From positions 1 through 64,000 of the forward strand of contig PUQB01000783.1 of the NCBI GenBank assembly GCA_003024785.1: a stretch of DNA of 64,000 nucleotides, read 5' to 3'. Both the position numbers and the translations under genes were made by a program. The notes under the pieces were generated by a model. It did not search any database, was not told where the DNA came from, and saw nothing but the letters and a program-made list of their open reading frames with translations. Shown one piece after another: positions 57,175-64,000 of this stretch (position 1 is its first letter; every line of letters begins with the position of its first letter). The DNA is from Selaginella tamariscina (Eukaryota > Streptophyta > Lycopodiopsida > Selaginellales > Selaginellaceae).

Positions 57175-59637
57175 GTGTTAGTTCGAGAGTTGAGGGACAC
57201 TTTGGAGGCCTTTTAAGGCGACCTACAACATGTGGATGTGGAACAAGTTCAATTTGTTGAGGAACTCACTGCCACAAGATCCACGGTGTAGGTGGAGCTA
57301 AACATGTAATCTTACTCTTTTCTAATTGATTTCTCTTGACTTCAAGTTGATGCTCCATGAGGTCAACCCAAGCAGAGTCTACTAGATAAGTTCGATGTGT
57401 CACACTCTTCTTTTTGTGGTTTCCTCAACTAGGCCAAGCTGTGCCTGACTGCTCATGCTTATCAAGTAATATTTATTGGATTGCTTCTCTCCGGATTTGC
57501 CCTTTGTTGGTTCACCACTCTCGTTGAGAAGCACTCCCATTTGTTTCAAAGCTTTTCAGAGTTCGAACAAATGTTCAGTGATACAAGCTAGGAAAAAGCT
57601 ACCATCAACAAGTTATCTCACCTTTGGCAAGGTTCCAAGTCTGTTTCATCTTATGCCTCAGAGTTCATGGCGATCTCTTGCAATGTTCCGTTTGATGATG
57701 CATCTCTCAAACAATATTTTCATGTTGGTCTCTGAGATGACGTAAAGGATCTTCTCCTCACGTTGCTGGATCTAAAGACACTTTCAAAAGCAGTTGCACT
57801 TGTCGTCCGATGCGATAATCGCTTGTTTAAGCGATGTTAGGAGAAGACTTCTTCAAATGGTTCATTTTTTGTTCCCCCATTTTAGGCCGAGGCTTCCAGT
57901 TCTTTGCCTGTTCCTGGTCCTATTCCTGCATCTGCAGATTCTAGTCATGTTCCTATAGAACTAGGCTCTTTGGGACAACAACTACCTCAAGCCAAACTCC
58001 AAAGACAAACGGCTAACACTCTGTGCTACTATTATGTCAATCTAGAACACCAAGTCAGTGCTTGCGCTCACTGGCCAATTCATGCTACTACTCTTTCGAC
58101 ATCTATTGACCCGCTTACCCTACCAAAAAACGGAGCTTTGGCCTTGCCGGGAAACAAAGTTTTTCAATCCAAATAGGGATCGTTCGGCTAGATGAATCTC
58201 AAGGTTCTGTGCTTTCCATTGATTCCTACCCATCTTTAAGTTCCATCCCAACTTCCAATGTTTTAGTGACTTTTCACCTTCCAACTATGCTACAATCTTC
58301 TTAGTTGACCTTCACCTGTGACATCTTGATTGATAACTAATACTAACTTCAGGCTAATACCAACTTCATTGACCACGACTTTGTTGCTGCCCATAGTGTC
58401 AGTTCAAGAGTTGCGGGACGCTTTGGAAGCTGATATGTAGTGTGTGGATGTAGAATGAGTTCAACTTGCTGAGGAGCTCACTGCCACAAGATCCATGGTG
58501 CAGGTAGAGTTGAGCATACAATCTTCCTCTTTTCGGGCTGATCTCTCCTGACTTCAAGTTGCTGTTCCACGAGGTGAATCCAAGCTAAGTCTACCAGATA
58601 AGTTCAATGAGTCACGCTCTTCTTTTCATGGTTTCTTCAGCCAAGCCAAGCTATGCCTAACTGCTCATGCTCATTGGTATCCAACCGATGAGCTGAAGGT
58701 AATATTTATTGGATTGCTTCTCTTTGGATCTATCCTTTGTTGATTCACCACTTTCATTGAGAAGCACTCCCATCTGTTTTATTGCTTTTCAGAGTTTGAA
58801 TGAGTTTTCACTAAGATGTTTAGTGATATAGATCAAGAATAAGTTGCCATCAACAAGTTGTCTTGCCTACAACAGGGTCCCAAGTCTGTTTTGTCTTACA
58901 CCTCAAAGTTCATGGCTATCTCTTGTGACATTCTGTTTGAAGATGCATCTCTCAAACAGTATTTCTGTGTCAATCTTTGAGATGATGTAAAGGTCTTCTC
59001 CTCATGTTGCCAGATCTAAAGATGTTTTTGAAAGTAGTTGCACTTGTCGTTCAATGCAATAATCGCTTGTTTGAGCAATGTCAGGAGAAGACTTCAAACC
59101 GTTCACTTTTGGTTCTTCCATCTCAGGCCAAAGCTTCCAGTTCTCTACCTATTCCTGGCCTTGTTCCTAGTCATGTTCCTGCATTTGTAGCTTCTAGTCA
59201 TGTTCCTATGGAACTACGCTCTTTCCAGTAGGGACAATGACTACCTCAAGTCGAACGCTAGAGACGAATGGCTAATAATTTGTGCCGCTATTGTGCCAAT
59301 CCAAGACAACATGTAAATGCTTGCCCTCACTGACCAGTTTGTGCTGCTACTCTTTCAACATCTATTGACCCACTTGCCCTACTAGAAAATAGAGCTTCAC
59401 ATGCCCTACTAGGAAACAAAGTTTGCCAGTATGAATAGGGACCATTTGGCTGGATGAATCTCAAGGTTCCATGCTTTCCATTAATTCCTACCCATCTCTT
59501 GGTTCCGTCCCAACTTTTAGTGTTTCAGTGACTTTTCTTGTTCCAACCGTGCTTCTTAGTCAACCTTTGCCGGTGACATCCTGATTGATAACTAATACCA
59601 GCTTTGGGCTAATACCAGCTTTGTTGACTGCCCATGG
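57175..59637 (+). repeat. Tandem duplication of G4 gag plus start of protease (period about 1.22 kb)
   Basis: 57175-58397 and 58398-59637 are diverged copies ('gtgttagttcgagagttgag' against 'agtgtcagttcaagagttgc'). Both contain the capsid core ('GSKSVSSYASEFMAISCNVP' in copy 1 and 'GPKSVLSYTSKFMAISCDIL' in copy 2) and end at 'gataactaatac...'. The knuckle is degenerate: 'LCYYYVNLEHQVSACAH' in copy 1. Confidence 0.82.
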
Positions 59638-61455
59638 TATAAAGCTATTGCCGAGAAAAACATCATCATTTTGTCGAGGTTGTTGATGGCTGAAAGATTT
59701 TTTCTGGGGTTTTGACACATAAAAACTGAATTTGTGGATGCTGTCACCTTGTCTGCCCATAGCAAAGTTGCCTTCAATGTTGTTTCTATTCCAAAGTCCC
59801 TTGTCATCTTAGGCTTGCCTTGGCTAGAATTGGTGAATCCTACAATCAATTGGTGCTCTCGACGGTATTCTAGGTTTGTTTTTGAAGTGGTTTCTTCTTT
59901 CTGGATTCCTAATCTTGTTGCCAGAACTTCTGTCCAATAGCTTCCCGGGTCTTCTCATTCAGATGTTGATTCTCCTGTCAACTCTCGTGTTTTCGGTTCT
60001 TCATCTTCGCCTACGCCTTTCTCTATGTCTTTGCTTACACCTATCGTTCGGATCTCCCATATCTCTCTGCATGAGTTTTGTGCAGCTAGCCAAGAGGACC
60101 CTTTCTTTGTCTTCGTTGTTGCGGGACATCCTTCCTCTGTGCAGGCCAAGAATCCAATTGTTTTTCCGGCCAAGTATTAAGAGTTTGCTAATGTTTTTAA
60201 CAAGCAGAAGACTACAACTCTTCCTTATCAGCAACCATACGATTGTCCAATCAACCTAGTGGAGGAAAAGCAACTGCATGCTGGTCCCATCTATGGTTTA
60301 TGTCCTATTGAGCTCTAGACCTTGTGGGAGTATATCAAGGAGAACCTGACCATGAGCTTTATTCAACATTCTCAATCCTCTACTGGAGCTCTTATCTTCT
60401 TCATTGCCAAGAAAGATGACTAGCTATGCATGGTGGTTGACTATCATGGCTTGAATAAAATCACTGTCCCCAAAAAATACTCACTTCCTCTTGTTTTTGA
60501 GATCCTCGAGCATCTTTCTCATGCCTGCTTCTTCACAAAGACTGATTTATTTGGTGCGTACGATTTGATCTACATGCAAGAGGGGGATGAGTGGAAAATG
60601 GCTTTGCTACAATCACTTTCAATACACGGTAATGCTTTTGGACGCACCAATGCACCTGCTGTTTTCTAGCATATGACAAACAATGCCTTTTGTGACTTCC
60701 TAGACCTATTCATATATCTCAACAACATCTTGATCTTTTTTGAAACCCAGGATGAGCACGACCATCATGTTCGCCTGGTCCTTCAATGCCTACGAGGACA
60801 CGGTTTTTTGCCAAGCTCAAGAAATGTTTTTTTGACCAAACCGAGGTAGAGTTTCCTGGTTACATCATAATTGTTGACAGCATCAAGATGGATCCATCCA
60901 AGGTCAAAATCATTGCCAACTGGGAACATTCTCAGTCTATTCATGACGTTCAATGTTTTCTTGGTGTTGCTAACTTTTATTGTTGCTTCATCAAGGATTT
61001 CTCTAGGATTGCCTTCCCTTTGATAAAGTTGATGGCCAAGGCTTCACATGTTCCTGTGTCCAAGACTTCTACGGCCAGCTCCAATGTTCACGCACCTGGC
61101 TCCCACTTGGTCCTCACCTTTCGACTAGCCTACTGAAGCTGAGCAAGTGTTTCAATTTCTCAAGATGGCCTTCACTCCTGCTCCCATTCTGATCCATCTG
61201 GATAACACCAAGTTGTACATAGTCAAATCTGATGCATTTGACTTCGCTCTTAATGGAGTATTGTCCCATGAAGGTCCAGATCACTATCTTTATCTTATTG
61301 TATTTCATTCCCGAAAGTTCATTCCTACCAAAATCAACTATGATGTCTACAACAAAGAACTTTTGGAGATTGTCAATTCTTTCGAAGAGTAGTATCGCTT
61401 CCTTGAAGGTGCTCCTTATGTGGTTACAGTTTACTGTGATCACAAGAATCTTCAA
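59638..61455 (+). pseudogene. G4 protease C-terminus, RT and RNase H
   Basis: Protease end: 'VVSIPKSLVILGLPWLELVN' (about 59780-59840). RT: 'YDCPINLVEEKQLHAGPIYG' (about 60240), 'MVVDYHGLNKITVPKKYSLP' (60430) and 'FTKTDLFGAYDLIYMQEGDE' (60533). The catalytic site reads 'LFIYLNNILIF' (about 60716), so both metal-binding Asp of YLDD are Asn. RNase H: 'LYIVKSDAFDFALNGVLSHE' (about 61215). Many in-frame stops. Dead. Confidence 0.85.
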
Positions 61456-61880
61456 TAATGGTCCACAGGACCGAATATTCTTATTGCCCAAAAATATAGA
61501 GCAGAATCGAACCTCACCTTCCACCTAAGAAATTAAACAAGAAGAAACAGTGTTGAGAAATATGAAAGAGAGGGGAGTGTCAAGTAGGTACATATATAAA
61601 CTAAGCGTTCTTGTGCTTGACAAAGAAGCATCAAATGGCACAAAGCTAGAGTTGGGAAGAGTCAAGAAGCACTTGCTCTTACAAATCAAAAGCATGTTCA
61701 CCAGGAATAAGACTCATGTAACTTCGATGGGTCAAGGCATCCACCTTAGCCTTGCATGGCCGATGAATGATGACAAAATGAAATTGGGAGAGAGATTGTG
61801 CCCAATGAGACTGACGACGATTTAGAACATGTGTCGAATCTGTGTTGCCTAGGATAACGATTCCTTTATTCAGGCGACTC
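61456..61880 (-). pseudogene. Inverted RNase H-integrase connection segment within G4
   Basis: The plus strand stops making sense after 'CDHKNLQ' (61455), while the minus strand from 61850 reads 'STHVLNRRQSHWAQSLSQFH' and 'FVIIHRPCKAKVDALTHRSY', which is what should follow it. The plus-strand order resumes at about 61960 with the integrase. Confidence 0.8.
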
Positions 61881-61959
61881 ACCAACATGTGGTTCTAGGC
61901 TAGCCACCGGCACAAGAAGGGGAGTACTGCATTTTGCAGTTTTGACTTCTCTACTGCCC

Positions 61960-62350
61960 ACACAACTCTTTGTTTCTGACAAAGATTGCCAACTGCGAGT
62001 AGTTTAGGCATGTCATGATTCAACGTCTGCTAGCCATTTTGGCTTGCACAAGACTATAGAGTTGGTTCAACGCCTCTTCTGGTGGCTTGGCATGAGGTGT
62101 TTCATTGAGCATTTTGTCAAATCTTGTGTTCTTTGCCAGCATTCCAAAATTTCTCAACATCATGATGCTGATTTTCTCCATCCACTTCCCATCCCATCTA
62201 GCCCATGGTGTTCCATTTCCTTGGACTTTCTTTCAGGACTTCCGTTGTCCTATGGTTTCAACTATATTTTGGTTGTCGTTGATCGGTTCTCAAAGATGGC
62301 TCTTTTCTTCCCCTATCACAACTTGGTTATTGGTGCTGATGCAACTAATA
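61960..62350 (+). pseudogene. G4 integrase, truncated
   Basis: HHCC part 'ACHDSTSASHFGLHKTIELV...CVLCQHSK' and the first catalytic segment 'ISLDFLSGLPLSYGFNYILV', then 'VVDRFSKMALFFPYHNLVIG'. After 'GADATN' it joins unrelated sequence. Confidence 0.82.
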
Positions 62351-63229
62351 TGGGTTGCCATCACCCAACAGGGCAAGGCAGGCAAGCCATGGATGCCCAG
62401 AAAGAGAGGAGGAAGAACCTTATTTGGAAGGCCCCATTATAGGAGGGGGCCAACCACGAACAAAGGACCTCTGCACTAGGAATTCAACAAATCGAATGAT
62501 GCAACATGCCAAGCTGAGTACTAGGATGATAGCCTAAGGGCTCCACAAAGCCAGGCAACACATGGGAAGGAGCATTGATAAGGGGGCCACATAGTGGTCA
62601 CTCTAGACAAAGGGATTCTATCCCAGGGCAAGGGAAATTTGCCTAGGCAAGCGAGACCATACTGACCATGTGAGGGGATTTGGCAAAGGTGTACGACAGA
62701 GTTGTGACAACCAAGAGATGAGGGGATACTGTCTCAAGGAGAGGGGAATCCGCCTGGGCTAGCGAGATCGTACCGACCATGCAAGAGGATTCTACAAAGG
62801 TGTATGACAGAGCCACGACAACCAAGAGACGAGGGGATATCATTTTAGGGCAAGGAAAATCCACCCAGCAGTCACAAACCACAAGGGGATTCCACAAAGT
62901 TGCACAGTCCTGCTAAGACAATCGTTGGATGAGGAGATAACGTCTAGTCGAGGAATGCCGCGCCGGTAGTGGACATGCTAGTCCCATGAAGGGGACCCTA
63001 GAGGGCCAATGGGAGGAGCCCTTCCTCTTCACCAATCATGAATGGAAGGGCGGGTGTGCAAGGGAGGAAAAAGGTACTCATAGGGTACTAAGACGAAGAC
63101 CACAACACATCCAAAGCTGAGGGACTAGACTGAAACACTTGCTAGGAGCAACGAGAAGCCACATATGTAGACCTAGTTAACGTACTAGCCTGCTCACTCA
63201 ACTAGATGCAGGAGAGCATAGTGACATTG
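62351..63229. other. Unassigned sequence with a 111-bp tandem repeat
   Basis: 62647-62757 and 62758-62870 are tandem copies ('agcgagaccatactgaccat' against 'agcgagatcgtaccgaccat', 'gtgacaaccaagagatgagg' against 'acgacaaccaagagacgagg'), with a partial third. No coding features. It may be the leader of the OTA copy that follows. Confidence 0.5.
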
Positions 63230-64000
63230 CCCTTATCGGTGTTCTAGGGAGTGAAAAGGGCAAATATGCTGACTAGCATGTGAACAAGTTCAAACAAATG
63301 TGAGAGTTGAGGAGCGTAATTGACAACCACAAGAAGTTGAGTGCATTTGCATACACCTTAGAGAAGAAGGCACATGCTTAGTGGATGTGATTCCATAAGA
63401 CAAACGAAGAAACTCGATGGGAGACCATTTGGAGAGCGTTGCTGGACATCTTCTAGGAAGAAAAGAGCGAGGAGGAGGTAATTTATAAGCTAACTTGAAA
63501 TAAAAAGTAGGGGAGCCGGCCGATGAATACACAGTCCACATGTTAGGATATATTTCATGGCTAAGGGATCCACCAGTCAACCTTACCAAGAAGATGTGGT
63601 ACCGAAATGGATTGTGATTGGAGATTCACACGTGGATTGGACTGGACGACGATTAGACATTTAACAAGCTAGTCTGATACACTAAGAAAGTGGAGAAGGA
63701 GGAAGTCGAGAATCACCAAGAGAGGAAGACGCAAGACAAATTCAATGTCGACTGGGCGAATGACACCACACACAAATGAGGAGAACCTCTTGGACGCCCC
63801 AGGGACCATGAGGAGAGAACGATGCTCGGAAGCCAAGAAGCAAGAATAACTACAATGAGGAGTGGTCCATAGGGTTGTGATCTAGAAGGAAGACTTGACT
63901 GTAATGCTCGCCCAAGTAGGGTACACAGCACGCGAACTCAAGTATTGTAGGGTATGAAACATATGTGGATCCCACACCACAGACAACTGCTACAAGCTGA
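63230..64000 (+). pseudogene. Second OTA-type gag, truncated by window end
   Basis: Plus-strand reading parallels the gag at 39.4 kb: 'KKLSAFAYTLEKKAHA' (about 63330), 'EEKSEEEVIYKL' (about 63460), and 'LTKKMWYRNGL' (63583) against the minus-strand equivalent at about 39210. A CCHC-like 'ICGSHTTDNCYK' closes the window (63961-63996). Frame is lost repeatedly. Confidence 0.72.

Larger units (their letters stand above)
57119..62350 (+). mobile_element. G4: rearranged, decayed Ty3/gypsy chromovirus
   Basis: Plus-strand order: gag (twice), protease end, RT, RNase H, an inverted piece, then integrase that breaks off at about 62350. No LTR is recognised at either end. Similar in pol to G2 ('[18 protein letters not shown]' against '[19 protein letters not shown]'). 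Confidence 0.82.

Noticed and set aside
1-64000. tRNA, rRNA, riboswitch or bacterial-type operon signals
   Set aside because: No cloverleaf with A and B boxes or rRNA segment noticed by eye; gene structure is eukaryotic.

Overview
This window is plant nuclear DNA. It holds an ESF1-type ribosome-biogenesis gene with ten exons, two PLS-class PPR genes, a CYP85-clan cytochrome P450, and many plant-type LTR retrotransposons. Several introns are only 50-80 nt, and the PPR proteins use the 'GMxIHSQA' / 'SWNTMISAYAQ' style common in seedless vascular plants. A lycophyte such as a Selaginella relative is my best guess, but this is inference.

Layout. 1-6196 is a minus-strand, apparently non-coding LARD-like LTR element (called L1 here; LTR 1772 bp, PBS and PPT visible), followed by a chimeric second LTR to 7595. 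7596-10446 is the 5' part of a minus-strand Ty3/gypsy chromovirus (family G). 10447-13479 is mostly gene-poor. 13480-22374 is the gene island: ESF1 (-), PPR1 (+) and P450 (-), with ESF1/PPR1 divergent and PPR1/P450 convergent. 23908-26571 is a complete PIF/Harbinger DNA transposon with TIRs, TTA target duplication, a DDE transposase and a convergent Myb/SANT-like gene. 27-31 kb holds a decayed ORF and a solo LTR. 31.5-41.6 kb is a minus-strand Tat/OTA-type gypsy element whose 3' LTR is broken by a chromovirus (G2) with a strongly expanded in-frame tandem repeat after its chromodomain. 41.9-42.7 kb holds a solo TRIM LTR and an L1-like fragment. 43001-49656 is a full-length chromovirus (G3) with TSD GTATT, itself split by a solo LTR with TSD ACGAG. 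50727-52124 is a complete small non-coding LTR element (TRIM-like, TSD CACAT) filled with a tandem repeat. 53487-55655 is PPR2. 56750-57118 is a second TRIM piece. 57.1-62.35 kb is a rearranged plus-strand chromovirus (G4), and the window ends in a plus-strand OTA gag.

Nearly every conserved reading frame, including the normally essential ESF1, carries scattered one-base frame breaks, often in short homopolymers. Either the consensus has uncorrected indel errors or the genes are decaying. Models here give gene spans and exon limits as seen, not repaired products. No operons or functional gene cluster are apparent. The most distinctive signals are the small element families L1 and TRIM, which share termini, the primer-binding site and an internal motif, and the in-element tandem repeat expansions.
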